From: Lysinibacillus sphaericus OT4b.31
GTDB taxonomy: Bacteria; Bacillota; Bacilli; Bacillales_A; Planococcaceae
DNA: 64,000 nucleotides
Reading direction: 5' to 3'
Assembly (NCBI RefSeq): GCF_000392615.1
Contig: NZ_KB933398.1
Span: 1,419,391 to 1,483,390 of the forward strand
The position numbers were made by a program, and so were the translations under genes. Shown here in pieces: positions 1 through 10,203 of the stretch. The notes below the pieces were generated by a model that worked only from the letters and a program-made list of their open reading frames with translations, made no database searches and was not told the DNA's origin. The number at the start of each line of letters is the position of its first letter. Positions within the stretch are counted from its first letter, which is position 1.

Positions 1-95
1 TTTTAGCCTTCGTTCCCATAAAAGCTCAGTCCAGTATCTCGGTTCGCTTGCTTTTCCCGCTAGAGTCGCCGCCTTACACTCCTAAATATACGTGT
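1..95. repeat. Degenerate GC-rich dispersed repeat fragment
   Basis: The first bases of the window resemble the GC-rich intergenic repeat seen more completely at 20145, 33058 and 44679. The shared part is a pyrimidine-rich start followed by CCCGCTAGAGTCGCCGCCTT. The match is diverged and truncated by the window edge. No gene is visible between here and pdhA; the rest of 95-339 is AT-rich with nothing I can assign. Confidence 0.45.
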
Positions 96-339
96 TTCTT
101 TATAGAATAACTATTTATGAAATTCATTCATCTAATTAAACTTAAAATTATTTTTGTTGCTATTAGATTGTCATGAACTAGGGTATTCTACTAGTGATAA
201 TTATCTAGGGAAACGTTATATTAGTGCGCTTACAAAAAGTTGTTGTAATACAGCTATTGATTGCAAATGATACAGTATAGGACAGAGCGGACAACTCTTT
301 ATTTTAAGGGAAATCTTCGTTTATAGCTGGAATATATGA

Positions 340-368
340 TTGACCGACGATATTTTATTCAGTATACT
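340..368 (+). promoter_or_regulatory. Sigma-A promoter of the pdhABCD operon
   Basis: TTGACC (340-345) and TATACT (363-368) are separated by exactly 17 bases, which is a near-consensus vegetative promoter. Transcription would start near 375, giving a leader of about 65 nt before pdhA. No internal terminator is seen in pdhABCD, so it probably drives all four genes. Confidence 0.7.
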
Positions 369-436
369 GAGTCCTAAGGATAAGTTGTACTAGTTAAAAA
401 GTGATTTATTTTAATACAGTTGAAAGGGAGATGTGA

Positions 437-1555
<1,119 letters not shown>

Positions 1556-1558
1556 CCT

Positions 1559-2536
1559 ATGGCACAAATGACGATGATTCAAGCAATTACAGATGCACTT
1601 CGCACAGAATTAAAGAACGATGAAAACGTTCTTGTATTCGGAGAAGATGTGGGTGTCAACGGTGGGGTATTCCGCGCAACTGAAGGCCTACAAAAAGAAT
1701 TCGGTGTTGACCGAGTATTCGATACACCATTAGCAGAGTCTGGTATTGGTGGCCTAGCGATTGGTCTTTCTCTAGAAGGTTTCCGACCAGTTCCTGAAAT
1801 TCAATTTTTTGGATTCGTTTATGAAGTAATGGATTCAATTAGTGGTCAATTAGCACGTATGAGCTACCGTAGTGGTGGTGTATACAACGCACCTGTAACA
1901 ATCCGTTCACCATTTGGTGGTGGCGTACATACGCCAGAAATGCACTCAGATAGCTTAGAGAGCTTAATGACAGCGCAACCAGGATTAACTGTTGTTGTAC
2001 CATCAACACCATACGATGCAAAAGGCTTACTCATTTCATCTATTCGTAATGATAATCCAGTTATTTTCTTAGAGCATTTAAAATTATATCGTTCGTTCCG
2101 TGAAGAGGTACCGGAGGAAGCATACACAATTCCACTAGGAAAAGCGGATGTAAAACGTGAAGGTAAAGATTTAACAATCGTTGCATATGGCCTCATGGTA
2201 CATGAAAGCTTGAAGGCAGCAGAAGAACTAGAAAAAGAAGGTCACTCTGTCGAAGTTATTGACTTACGTACAATTCAGCCAATTGATATTGAAACAATCA
2301 TTGCTTCAGTTGAAAAAACAGGTCGTGCAATTGTTGTTCAAGAAGCGCAAAAACAAGCAGGTATTGCTGCGAATGTTGTAGCTGAAATTACAGAGCGTGC
2401 AATTTTAAGCTTAGAAGCACCTGTACTTCGTGTAGCAGCACCAGATACTGTGTACCCATTCCCACAAGCAGAAGGTGTTTGGTTACCGAACTATAAAGAT
2501 GTAATGGAAACAGCGAAAAAAGTTTTAACATTCTAA
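1559..2536 (+). CDS. pdhB: Pyruvate dehydrogenase E1 component, beta subunit
   Basis: E1-beta (325 aa) pairs with PdhA to form the alpha2-beta2 pyruvate decarboxylase of the PDH complex. The N-terminal pyrimidine-binding domain contains the GEDVG and [10 protein letters not shown] segments. The C-terminal transketolase domain holds the [10 protein letters not shown] region. The ATG lies about 12 bases after an AAGGAG site located inside the end of pdhA, which suggests translational coupling. Length is standard for the family. Confidence 0.97.
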   Translation: MAQMTMIQAITDALRTELKNDENVLVFGEDVGVNGGVFRATEGLQKEFGVDRVFDTPLAESGIGGLAIGLSLEGFRPVPEIQFFGFVYEVMDSISGQLARMSYRSGGVYNAPVTIRSPFGGGVHTPEMHSDSLESLMTAQPGLTVVVPSTPYDAKGLLISSIRNDNPVIFLEHLKLYRSFREEVPEEAYTIPLGKADVKREGKDLTIVAYGLMVHESLKAAEELEKEGHSVEVIDLRTIQPIDIETIIASVEKTGRAIVVQEAQKQAGIAANVVAEITERAILSLEAPVLRVAAPDTVYPFPQAEGVWLPNYKDVMETAKKVLTF

Positions 2537-2583
2537 TGTAACCTGCAAATTTGATGAAGAGCAAAGAGAAAGGATGGGTACAC

Positions 2584-3918
2584 ATGGCATTTGAATTCAG
2601 ATTACCAGATATTGGCGAGGGTATTCACGAAGGAGAAATCGTTAAATGGTTCGTTAAAGCTGGGGATACAGTGAAAGAAGACGATATTCTTTGTGAAGTA
2701 CAAAATGATAAAGCAGTCGTAGAGATTCCATCACCAGTTGAAGGTAAAGTAGAGGAAGTATTAGTAGGAGAAGGTACAGTAGCTGTTGTGGGCGATGTAT
2801 TAATTCGTTTTGATGCTCCTGGTTACGAAGACTTAAAATTAAAAGGTGACGACCATGCAGAAGCGAAAACTGAGGCTCAAGTACAGGCAACTGCTGAAGC
2901 TGGTCAGGATGTAGCGAAAGCACCTGCTAAAGAAGAAACGCCAGTAAAAGAAGCGGCTTCTGTAAAAGAAGAAGCTACTGATAGTACTAAGCGTATTATT
3001 GCGATGCCTTCAGTACGAAAATTTGCACGTGATAATGATGTAAATATTCGTGAAGTTGCAGGTACAGGCAAAAATGGCCGTATTCTAAAAGGAGATATCG
3101 AGAATTTCTTAAATGGTGGTGGCGTAGCACAGGCTGAAGAAGCACCAATTGCAGCGGAAGAAGTAATTGCTCAACAAGAGCCAACTTCAGCGGCACCAGT
3201 GGTTCTTGAAGGTGATTTCCCTGAGACACGTGAAAAAATGTCTGGTATTCGAAAAGCGATTGCAAAAGCAATGGTACACTCGAAACAAACAGCTCCTCAT
3301 GTTACACTTATGGATGAAGTCGATGTGACGGCACTTGTAGCACATCGTAAAAAATTCAAAGATATCGCTGCTGAAAAAGGTGTGAAATTAACGTACTTAC
3401 CATACGTTGTAAAAGCGCTTATTTCTACTTTGCGCGAGTTCCCAGAATTTAACCGCTCATTAGATGATGCAACACAAGAAATTATTCAAAAGCATTACTA
3501 CAATATTGGTATTGCGGCAGATACAGAAAAAGGCTTACTTGTTCCGGTCATTAAACATGCAGATCGCAAATCGGTATTTGCGGTATCAAATGAAATAAAT
3601 GAACTAGCAACAAAAGCCCGTGATAGCAAGCTTGCTCCACATGAAATGAAAGGTGCATCAATGTCTATCACGAATATCGGTTCGGCAGGAGGACAATGGT
3701 TCACACCAGTTATTAATCATCCTGAAGTTGCAATTTTAGGAATTGGTCGAATTTCAGAGAAACCTGTAATAAAAAATGGTGAAATTGTAGCTGCACCTGT
3801 GTTAGCATTATCATTGAGCTTTGATCATCGTATGATCGATGGAGCCACTGCGCAAAATGCTTTAAATCACTTAAAGCGTTTGTTAAGTGAGCCAGAATTA
3901 TTATTAATGGAGGCGTAA
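2584..3918 (+). CDS. pdhC: Dihydrolipoyl acetyltransferase, PDH E2
   Basis: E2 (444 aa from this start) forms the core of the PDH complex and transfers acetyl groups to CoA. One lipoyl domain occupies the N terminus, with the lipoylated lysine at about residue 43 in NDKAVVE. A Glu/Ala/Lys-rich linker leads to the peripheral-subunit-binding domain (about 139-176). A second linker leads to the catalytic domain with SFDHRMIDG (catalytic His near 415, Asp near 419). I chose the ATG at 2584 because GAAAGGA precedes it; the in-frame ATG at 2551 would add eleven non-homologous residues. It has one lipoyl domain rather than several, which is normal for Bacillales. Confidence 0.96.
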   Translation: MAFEFRLPDIGEGIHEGEIVKWFVKAGDTVKEDDILCEVQNDKAVVEIPSPVEGKVEEVLVGEGTVAVVGDVLIRFDAPGYEDLKLKGDDHAEAKTEAQVQATAEAGQDVAKAPAKEETPVKEAASVKEEATDSTKRIIAMPSVRKFARDNDVNIREVAGTGKNGRILKGDIENFLNGGGVAQAEEAPIAAEEVIAQQEPTSAAPVVLEGDFPETREKMSGIRKAIAKAMVHSKQTAPHVTLMDEVDVTALVAHRKKFKDIAAEKGVKLTYLPYVVKALISTLREFPEFNRSLDDATQEIIQKHYYNIGIAADTEKGLLVPVIKHADRKSVFAVSNEINELATKARDSKLAPHEMKGASMSITNIGSAGGQWFTPVINHPEVAILGIGRISEKPVIKNGEIVAAPVLALSLSFDHRMIDGATAQNALNHLKRLLSEPELLLMEA

Positions 3919-3923
3919 CAAAA

Positions 3924-5339
3924 ATGGTAGTAGGAGATTTCCCAATCGAAACAGATACTCTTGTCATTGGTTCAGGTCCTGGAGGATATGTAGCAGCAAT
4001 TCGTGCAGCACAAACTGGCCAAAAAGTAACAATCGTTGAAAAGGATGTAATTGGTGGTGTGTGCTTAAACGTAGGTTGTATCCCATCAAAAGCATTAATT
4101 TCAGTAGGTCACCGTTTTGAACAAGCTAAGCATTCAGATGACATGGGTATCGTCGCTTCTGACGTGAAATTAGACTTCTCAAAAGCACAAGCATTTAAAG
4201 ACAGCGTTGTTAAAAAATTAACTGGCGGTGTTGAAGGCTTACTTAAAGGCAATAAAGTTGAAATTGTACAAGGTGAAGCTTATTTTGTAGACGCTCATTC
4301 AGTGCGTATCATCAATGGTGAATCTGCTCAAACTTACACATTTAACAATGTGATTTTAGCAACAGGTTCTCGTCCAGTTGAAATTCCAACATTTAAATTT
4401 ACTGATCGTGTACTAAACTCTTCAGGCGCACTTTCTTTACAAGAAGTACCTGGTAAATTAGTCGTTATCGGTGGAGGATATATTGGTACAGAGCTAGGCT
4501 CAGCTTATGCTAACCTTGGTTCACAAGTAACAATTATTGAAGGCGGCAAAGATATTTTAGCTGGCTTCGAAAAACAAATGACACAAATCGTGAAAAAAGG
4601 CCTTAAAAAGAAAGGCGTTGAAATGGAAGTAAACGCATCTGCAAAAGGCGTTGAAGAAACAGAAAACGGCGTAGTAGTAACATATGAAGTTGGCGGAGAA
4701 GAGAAAAAAGTTGAAGCTGATTACGTATTAGTTACTGTTGGTCGTCGTCCAAATACAGATGAAATGGGTCTTGCTGAAATCGGTATTGAATTCGGTGAAC
4801 GCGGTCTTATTAATGTCGACAAACAATGTCGTACAAATATTCCGAACATCTATGCAATCGGTGATATCGTAGCGGGTCCTCAGCTTGCGCATAAAGCTTC
4901 TTATGAAGGTAAAATTGCTGCTGAAGCAATCGCTGGCGAAAAATCAATCGTGGATTATTTAGCTGTTCCTGCTGTATGCTTCACAGATCCAGAAATGGCG
5001 ACTGTTGGTTACAATGAAGATCAAGCTAAAGCAGAAGGTATCGAGTATACTGCAGCGAAATTCCCATTCGCAGCAAATGGTCGTGCTCTTGCATTGAACC
5101 AAGCAGAAGGTTTCGTGAAGCTAGTAGCTCGTAAAGAAGACGGCTTATTAATTGGTGCTCAAATTGTTGGTGCTGGTGCATCAGATATGATCGCTGAAAT
5201 GGGCTTAGCTATTGAAGGCGGCATGACTGCTGAAGATATTTCTCTAACTATTCATGCTCACCCAACACTAGGTGAAATCACAATGGAAACTGCTGAAGTT
5301 TTACTAGGCAACCCAATCCATATTTTAGCTAAAAAATAA
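3924..5339 (+). CDS. pdhD: Dihydrolipoyl dehydrogenase, PDH E3
   Basis: E3 (471 aa) reoxidises the E2 lipoyl groups with FAD and NAD+. The FAD site GSGPGG is at residues 16-21. The redox disulfide is Cys47/Cys52 in CLNVGC, and the catalytic C-terminal motif HAHPTLGE places the base at about His446. A second Rossmann segment, [10 protein letters not shown], binds NAD. It starts five bases after pdhC, with GGAGG overlapping the end of pdhC. It closes the operon and is followed by a strong terminator. Confidence 0.97.
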   Translation: MVVGDFPIETDTLVIGSGPGGYVAAIRAAQTGQKVTIVEKDVIGGVCLNVGCIPSKALISVGHRFEQAKHSDDMGIVASDVKLDFSKAQAFKDSVVKKLTGGVEGLLKGNKVEIVQGEAYFVDAHSVRIINGESAQTYTFNNVILATGSRPVEIPTFKFTDRVLNSSGALSLQEVPGKLVVIGGGYIGTELGSAYANLGSQVTIIEGGKDILAGFEKQMTQIVKKGLKKKGVEMEVNASAKGVEETENGVVVTYEVGGEEKKVEADYVLVTVGRRPNTDEMGLAEIGIEFGERGLINVDKQCRTNIPNIYAIGDIVAGPQLAHKASYEGKIAAEAIAGEKSIVDYLAVPAVCFTDPEMATVGYNEDQAKAEGIEYTAAKFPFAANGRALALNQAEGFVKLVARKEDGLLIGAQIVGAGASDMIAEMGLAIEGGMTAEDISLTIHAHPTLGEITMETAEVLLGNPIHILAKK

Positions 5340-5352
5340 GTTGAAACATTTG

Positions 5353-5392
5353 AAACGACTATAAAGCATGTTTGCTTTATAGTCGTTTTTTT
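5353..5392 (+). terminator. Rho-independent terminator of pdhABCD
   Basis: A 15-bp stem (AAACGACTATAAAGC and its complement) with a short loop is followed by a run of T. It sits 13 bases after the pdhD stop. Confidence 0.9.
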
Positions 5393-5462
5393 GTATATTC
5401 CTTGTAATTTTGATACAGTTAATATAGAAAGAATATTCTAATAATACAGAGGTGATGATGAG

Positions 5463-6245
5463 ATGGAATTAGGCTTAAAGGGCAAGGTGGCAATTATTAC
5501 AGGTTCAAGTAAAGGCATCGGATATTATACTGCCATGCAGCTTGTCAAAGAAGGCGCTCAAGTTGTGTTGTGTGCACGTGGTGAAAAACAGCTACAAGTA
5601 GCAGCTGGTTGCATTAAAAACGAAACGGGCAAGGACGTTTTATTCGTACCGACTGATATTACGAAAGAAAAAGATTGTAAGAAGCTTATCGAGCGAACAG
5701 TAGCGCATTATGGGCGTATTGATATTGTCATTAATAACGCCGGCACAGCATCAGCCAATCCTTTTGAATCGGTTAGTAGTGAAGTATGGCAGGCAGATTT
5801 AGATTTAAAAGTGTTTGGAGCTATTAATTGTTCGAAATTTGCTGTGCCTCATATGCGTAAGGTTGGTGGGGGAGCCATTGTTAATGTAACAGCTGTCATG
5901 GCAAAAACGCCACCAGCAAGTTCGCTTCCGACTACTGTCAGTCGTGCAGCAGGGCTTGCTCTAACGAAGGCGATGAGCAAAGATTTAGGAAAAGATAATA
6001 TCCGTGTAAACTCGGTTTGTATTGGGTTAATTCGCAGTGATCAAATTGAAAATCAATGGAAAAAAGAAGCATCGGAGTTATCATGGGGAGAATATTCTCA
6101 AAAGGTTGGCCAATCTATTCCTCTAGGGCGTGTTGGTGACACGCAGGAAGCAGCAAATGTTATTACTTTCTTAGTATCAGATGCCGCAAGCTATGTGACG
6201 GGAACGTCTGTTAATATCGATGGTGGTTCAGGTCACGCACTATAA
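5463..6245 (+). CDS. SDR-family protein lacking the catalytic Ser-Tyr-Lys
   Basis: Classical-SDR-sized protein (260 aa). The cofactor loop TGSSKGIG (13-20) and the NNAG motif are intact, so an NAD(P)-binding Rossmann fold is likely. Aligning the middle with FabG-type SDRs, the YxxxK pair reads TxxxR (in TTVSRAAG) and the catalytic serine position reads Ala (NVTAV). Seen in sequence: all three catalytic residues are replaced. Inferred: it is not a conventional dehydrogenase and may bind a ligand or use other residues. The ending NIDGGSGHAL is a normal SDR C terminus. It stands alone between two terminators, with a good GAGGTGATG ribosome site. I know of a divergent SDR subgroup with similar SRAAG segments, so this may be a conserved type rather than decay. 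Confidence 0.85.
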   Translation: MELGLKGKVAIITGSSKGIGYYTAMQLVKEGAQVVLCARGEKQLQVAAGCIKNETGKDVLFVPTDITKEKDCKKLIERTVAHYGRIDIVINNAGTASANPFESVSSEVWQADLDLKVFGAINCSKFAVPHMRKVGGGAIVNVTAVMAKTPPASSLPTTVSRAAGLALTKAMSKDLGKDNIRVNSVCIGLIRSDQIENQWKKEASELSWGEYSQKVGQSIPLGRVGDTQEAANVITFLVSDAASYVTGTSVNIDGGSGHAL

Positions 6246-6251
6246 ATACAT

Positions 6252-6288
6252 AAAGAGTGAAGAGAAATAAGTTCTCTCCACTCTTTTT
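6252..6288. terminator. Bidirectional terminator between the SDR gene and tctA
   Basis: The arms AAAGAGTG and CACTCTTT, with inner GAGAA/TTCTC pairing, have A and T runs on either side. It serves the converging SDR gene and tctA. Confidence 0.85.
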
Positions 6289-7813
6289 ATTCTTCTTCAT
6301 TAATAATGACATTTTTACCACGCATTTTCATAAGTAGCGGTATGAGCAACCAAGACACTGCAACAACTAAAAATAGTAATGATAAAGGTTTTGTCATGAA
6401 AATTGAAAAATCCCCATTAGAGATAGTTAAAGCTCGACGCATATTATTTTCGATCATAGGTCCCAAGACAAGAGCAAGTACTAGAGGCGCTACTGGGTAG
6501 TCGTTTTTAGCAAATAGATAACCAAGTAGTCCACAAGCAAGTAATAAATATAAATCAAATGTTGTATATTGCACGGCATAAACACCGAAAAACGATATAG
6601 CGATAATGATTGGTAATAAATATTTTTTAGGCGTTTCAATTATTTTTGCAAAAATACGTACAAGCGGCATATTTAAAACTAATAACATTAAGTTACCAAT
6701 AAACATACTTGCAATTAAACCCCAAGCAACCTCAGGATGCTCATCAAATAATAACGGACCTGGCTGAATATTGTACATAATGAGTGCACCCATTAAAATA
6801 GCGGTAGTACCAGAACCTGGAATACCTAAAGTTAGAAGTGGAATCATTGCACCACCCGATGCTGCATTGTTAGCTGATTCAGGTCCAGCTACACCAGCGA
6901 TATGCCCTTTGCCGAATTTCTCTGGTGTCTTACTGAATTTTTTCTCGGTAATATAAGAAAAGAAAGAAGCAAGTGTTGCCCCTGCACCAGGTAAGACACC
7001 GATGAAAAACCCTAAAAATGAGCCGCGTGCAATCGGCACTGCACTATCTTTTAAATCTTGTTTTGTTGGTAAAATGCGCGTAATCTTTGCAATTTGACCA
7101 TCATCACCGTCTTTTTCAAGTATCGTTTTGAATACTTCACCTAGGGCAAATAAACCGACGGCAATTGTCAAAAATTCAATTCCAGAAAACAACATTGGTT
7201 GACCAAAAGTAAAACGTTCGATACCTGATACTGCATCAATTCCGACTGTACCAAGCATTAAACCAAGCACCGTCATGATTAACGCTTTCGTAATCGAACG
7301 CCCAGCAAGTCCACTCACTGCGGCAAGACCTAGGAGCATTAATGAAAAATATTCAGCAGGACCGAATTTTAATGCCACACTGGATAATGGTTTGGCTAAT
7401 AGTACAAGACCAAGTAATGCTATGATGCCTGCACAAAACGATCCAATTGCAGCAATAGCAAGAGCACTACCAGCACGACCTTGTTTCGCCATTTGATAAC
7501 CATCGAGTGTTGTAACAACAGATGATGATTCACCAGGCGTATTTAACAGAATAGAAGTTGTTGAGCCACCGTACATAGCCCCGTAATATACGCCTGCAAG
7601 TAAAATGATAGAACTTGCAGCAGCAGCTTCAGTTGGTAATCCTGATGTAAGTGTTGCAGTAACTGGTATGAGCAAAGCAACCCCACTCATTGGACCAATT
7701 CCAGGAAGCACCCCAACTGCAGTTCCGATAATAACGCCGACAAAAGCAAATAATAGATTTTGCCATTGAAAAGCAACTGCGAAGCCGTCAGCTAAAAATT
7801 GCACTGTTGACAT
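6287..7813 (-). CDS. tctA: Tripartite tricarboxylate transporter, large permease TctA
   Basis: TctA (508 aa) is the large, roughly twelve-helix membrane subunit that moves carboxylates using an ion gradient, fed by the TctC binding protein. The family hallmarks are visible: a glycine-rich GTAVGVLPGIGPMSG near residues 30-45, and GVLPGAGATLASF with GKGHIAGVAGPESANNA in the middle. Its ATG follows AAGGAGTGA. It is the last gene of tctCBA, 17 bases after tctB. The substrate cannot be read from sequence; citrate, other tricarboxylates and dicarboxylates are all known for the family. Confidence 0.92.
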   Translation of the reverse strand: MSTVQFLADGFAVAFQWQNLLFAFVGVIIGTAVGVLPGIGPMSGVALLIPVTATLTSGLPTEAAAASSIILLAGVYYGAMYGGSTTSILLNTPGESSSVVTTLDGYQMAKQGRAGSALAIAAIGSFCAGIIALLGLVLLAKPLSSVALKFGPAEYFSLMLLGLAAVSGLAGRSITKALIMTVLGLMLGTVGIDAVSGIERFTFGQPMLFSGIEFLTIAVGLFALGEVFKTILEKDGDDGQIAKITRILPTKQDLKDSAVPIARGSFLGFFIGVLPGAGATLASFFSYITEKKFSKTPEKFGKGHIAGVAGPESANNAASGGAMIPLLTLGIPGSGTTAILMGALIMYNIQPGPLLFDEHPEVAWGLIASMFIGNLMLLVLNMPLVRIFAKIIETPKKYLLPIIIAISFFGVYAVQYTTFDLYLLLACGLLGYLFAKNDYPVAPLVLALVLGPMIENNMRRALTISNGDFSIFMTKPLSLLFLVVAVSWLLIPLLMKMRGKNVIINEEE

Positions 7814-7830
7814 GTGTTCACTCCTTCACA

Positions 7831-8307
7831 CTAAAAAGTAGGCAAACTAGGCAAAGAGCCACCTAGAATAACTGAAAATAAATAATAGATACCAACGGAG
7901 AAAGTGGCTGAAATAATAACAGAAACTACTATTTTTCCTCGTTCCATTGTTTGGAAGCCGATTAATAAAAAGATAAAAGTCGTAATCACGTAACCTACTA
8001 TTTCAAGGAAAAATACATAGGCTATCGCGCTAACAAATAGGATGAAGAACTTTTTTATTTCAATGGGAAATGGATTCGAAGGCGATTTTGGACCTTTAGC
8101 TAATCTTGCCTTCACAGCTTGTCTCCATGTTTCATAAAAGAGCCGTAAGCTAAGTAACACTAGAATTATTCCCAAGCCTAATGGAAATGTTTTCGGTCCC
8201 ACTGTAGAACCGTATGCGCTATCTGAAATTTGAGTTGCTTGTACGACAAATAAAATACCAATGATGAAAAATACAATACTCGAGATTTTATCGAAAGTTT
8301 GGCTCAA
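7831..8307 (-). CDS. tctB: Tripartite tricarboxylate transporter, small permease TctB
   Basis: TctB (158 aa from this start) is the small four-helix partner of TctA. Hydrophobic segments are visible near the N terminus (SSIVFFIIGILFVVQ), in the middle and at the C terminus. I place the start at a TTG at 8307 because it is preceded by ATAGGAGGTG. The longer reading frame from 8364 would translate through an intercistronic hairpin and adds residues unlike the family. The four membrane segments and position between tctC and tctA make the call secure. Confidence 0.85.
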   Translation of the reverse strand: MSQTFDKISSIVFFIIGILFVVQATQISDSAYGSTVGPKTFPLGLGIILVLLSLRLFYETWRQAVKARLAKGPKSPSNPFPIEIKKFFILFVSAIAYVFFLEIVGYVITTFIFLLIGFQTMERGKIVVSVIISATFSVGIYYLFSVILGGSLPSLPTF

Positions 8308-8329
8308 CCGTTTTGCACCTCCTATCAAG

Positions 8330-8354
8330 AAAAGCGACGAAAAGAGTCGCTTTT
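8330..8354 (-). terminator. Intercistronic hairpin between tctC and tctB
   Basis: The arms AAAAGCGAC and GTCGCTTTT enclose seven bases, and CTTTCTT follows on one side. Read on the coding strand it lies just after the tctC stop and ends in TTTTCTT. It probably acts as a partial terminator or RNA stabiliser, so more TctC binding protein than permease is made. Confidence 0.65.
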
Positions 8355-8360
8355 CTTTCT

Positions 8361-9389
8361 TCATTTTTGCATACCTAGAGCTGTTAATAGCTCAACAATT
8401 GTCTCGTTTTGCTCATCTAAATATTTAGTGAATTCCTCTGCGTTGCGGTACTCACTTTGCCAGCCATTGCGTTCTACTTCAGATTTCCATTCATCTGTTT
8501 CAACCATTGCTTGCAATTTTTCAGACCAATATGTTACAGCATCTTCAGACATATTTTTTGGTCCAAAAATGCCGCGCCAAATTGTAAATTCTTCATCAAT
8601 ACCTGCTTCTTTAAAAGTTGGCACCTCAGCTAATTCACCTTCTAATCGCTCTGAAGAACTGACAGCTAGTACGCGAACATCACCTGATTTTACATAGGAT
8701 GCTATGGTCGAGGCATCTGTTGCAATCACATCGGCATTACCACCTAAGAGTGCAGCAACAGCTTCACCACCCCCATCATAAGAAACGTATTTCACTGTTT
8801 TTAAATCGATTCCTGATTTGAATGCTGGAATAATACCTATCAGATGATCCATAGATCCTGGTGCAGAACCACCAGCTAGTGTTACATCTTGAGGAGTCGT
8901 TTTTAAGGCATTTATCACGTCATCGAGCGTTTGATAAGCCGAATCATTTTTAACCACAATGGCACCATAATCACGCGTTAATTGTGCTAAAGGTGTTGTA
9001 TCCTTATAACCAAATTTACTGTTTCCTTCAGCTTTTTCATTATTAATCAAAATAGGTGGTGATTTTACCATTAGCATGTAATCATTTTTAGCTTCTTTAG
9101 TCGCAAAAGTAGCCATAAATACGGCGCCACCACCACCAGGTTTGTTTTCCACCTGTATTGGTTTTTCAATAAGTTTTGTATCATTCATCGTTTTAGAAAT
9201 TGCTCGCGCTGTTAAATCCCAGCCACCGCCAGCGCCAGAAGGAGCAACAATTGTGATATTATTTTCCGGATAATTGCTTGCTTTCGTTTCTCCCGCGTCC
9301 CCAGCACTAGAAGAATCTGTTGAAGTGCAGCCTGCCAAGCCAGCTAATAAAAGTGTTGCTGCCGCAAATTTCGTCAATGTTTTCCACAT
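8361..9389 (-). CDS. tctC: Tripartite tricarboxylate transporter substrate-binding lipoprotein TctC
   Basis: TctC (342 aa from this start) is the extracytoplasmic binding protein of the tct system. A lipoprotein signal is present: positive start, hydrophobic stretch and the lipobox LAGC with Cys21. After it come the family segments NNITIVAPSGAGGGWDL and VENKPGGGG, which form the carboxylate-binding loops. The ATG at 9389 follows AAGGGGGA; an upstream in-frame codon at 9434 lies inside a terminator and is rejected. It heads tctCBA, and a two-component system lies immediately upstream. Confidence 0.92.
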   Translation of the reverse strand: MWKTLTKFAAATLLLAGLAGCTSTDSSSAGDAGETKASNYPENNITIVAPSGAGGGWDLTARAISKTMNDTKLIEKPIQVENKPGGGGAVFMATFATKEAKNDYMLMVKSPPILINNEKAEGNSKFGYKDTTPLAQLTRDYGAIVVKNDSAYQTLDDVINALKTTPQDVTLAGGSAPGSMDHLIGIIPAFKSGIDLKTVKYVSYDGGGEAVAALLGGNADVIATDASTIASYVKSGDVRVLAVSSSERLEGELAEVPTFKEAGIDEEFTIWRGIFGPKNMSEDAVTYWSEKLQAMVETDEWKSEVERNGWQSEYRNAEEFTKYLDEQNETIVELLTALGMQK

Positions 9390-9415
9390 AAGATATCCCC
9401 CTTGTAAAGAAAAAT

Positions 9416-9442
9416 GGTAGCGCTGCAATTGCAAGCGCTACC
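9416..9442 (-). terminator. Terminator of the two-component system genes
   Basis: A 9-bp inverted repeat (GGTAGCGCT and AGCGCTACC) is followed, on the minus strand, by ATTTTTCTTT. It ends the regulator operon just before tctC. The predicted tctC start point falls inside it, so it could also shape the 5-prime end of tctC mRNA. Confidence 0.75.
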
Positions 9443-9463
9443 ATAAATTTACCGTAAATTTAT
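9443..9463. promoter_or_regulatory. 21-bp palindrome, probable operator of tctCBA
   Basis: A 21-base inverted repeat with core AAATTTACCGTAAATTT is perfect except for its single central base. It overlaps the -10 region of the predicted tctC promoter. The neighbouring response regulator is the obvious candidate to bind here; that is inference. Confidence 0.6.
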
Positions 9464-9473
9464 CCAATGACAA
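9446..9473 (-). promoter_or_regulatory. Predicted promoter of tctCBA
   Basis: On the minus strand TTGTCA (9473-9468) is followed after 16 bases by TAAATT (9451-9446). The -10 is imperfect, as expected for a promoter that needs an activator. Confidence 0.5.
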
Positions 9474-9489
9474 TATTATGATAATAATG

Positions 9490-10203
9490 TTAATTTGTTT
9501 CATTTTGTTCATAATGTTTATGAGTAATGAAGTATCTACGCTCAGGTCGTCCAACAGTACCATAAATAAGCTCAGTATGTGCTTGTTTTTGTGTAACGAG
9601 AAACTCTAAATAACGCCGAGCTGTAGAACGGCTGACCCCGATATTTTTTCCTAATCCCTCTGCAGTAGTACCATCCTCAATGGTAGTTAAATGATTAATG
9701 ACATGATTCATTGTTGTTGGATCGATCCCCTTTGGTAATAATGATAATTCTATTTTTTCATTGGATGGTGCTTTTGGCCAGAGCTGTTGAATTTTTTCCT
9801 GCGTGAATTTTTCATCATTTTGTAGAATAAAGTGTTTCATGCGGTATTTTTCGACACTTTCTTTTAATTGCTCGAAAGTAAAAGGTTTTAAAATATAGTC
9901 CGTGACATTTTTTCGATAAGCTTCTTGCACAATATGTGCTTCTGTTGCCGCTGTAATCAAAATAATGTTGGTAAATGGCCGAATTGCTTGAATTTTATCA
10001 ATCAAATCAATGCCAAGAATATCAGGTAAGTAAACATCCAATAAAATAAGGTGCGGTGAAAAAGACATGAGCCAGTCTAGTGCTTCTTCACCGGTATGTG
10101 CACAGGCAATTACATGAAATCCTTCAATTTTTTCTAAAAAACGACGATGCACGTCAGCAACACGTACATCATCCTCAATAATCAATACCTCAATATCTTG
10201 CAT
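9490..10203 (-). CDS. Response regulator, CitT/DcuR type
   Basis: Two-domain response regulator (237 aa). The receiver has the acidic pair Asp11/Asp12, the phosphoacceptor Asp56 in LLDVYLP, and Lys107 in LKPF. The C-terminal output domain has a helix-turn-helix around residues 183-202 (GLGKNIGVSRSTARRYLEFL), as in CitT, DcuR and MalR-type regulators. Its start overlaps the end of the kinase gene by 14 bases, so the pair is translationally coupled. It lies directly upstream of tctCBA and most likely activates it in response to an extracellular carboxylate. It remains intact although its partner kinase gene is disrupted. Confidence 0.9.
   Translation of the reverse strand: MQDIEVLIIEDDVRVADVHRRFLEKIEGFHVIACAHTGEEALDWLMSFSPHLILLDVYLPDILGIDLIDKIQAIRPFTNIILITAATEAHIVQEAYRKNVTDYILKPFTFEQLKESVEKYRMKHFILQNDEKFTQEKIQQLWPKAPSNEKIELSLLPKGIDPTTMNHVINHLTTIEDGTTAEGLGKNIGVSRSTARRYLEFLVTQKQAHTELIYGTVGRPERRYFITHKHYEQNETN

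Noticed and set aside
1864..2196. 110-codon frame antisense to pdhB
   Set aside because: Chance frame over a highly conserved enzyme, with no ribosome site.
2654..3271. Long Leu/His/Gln-rich frames antisense to pdhC
   Set aside because: They are shadows of the Ala/Glu/Lys-rich linker and have low-complexity sequence.
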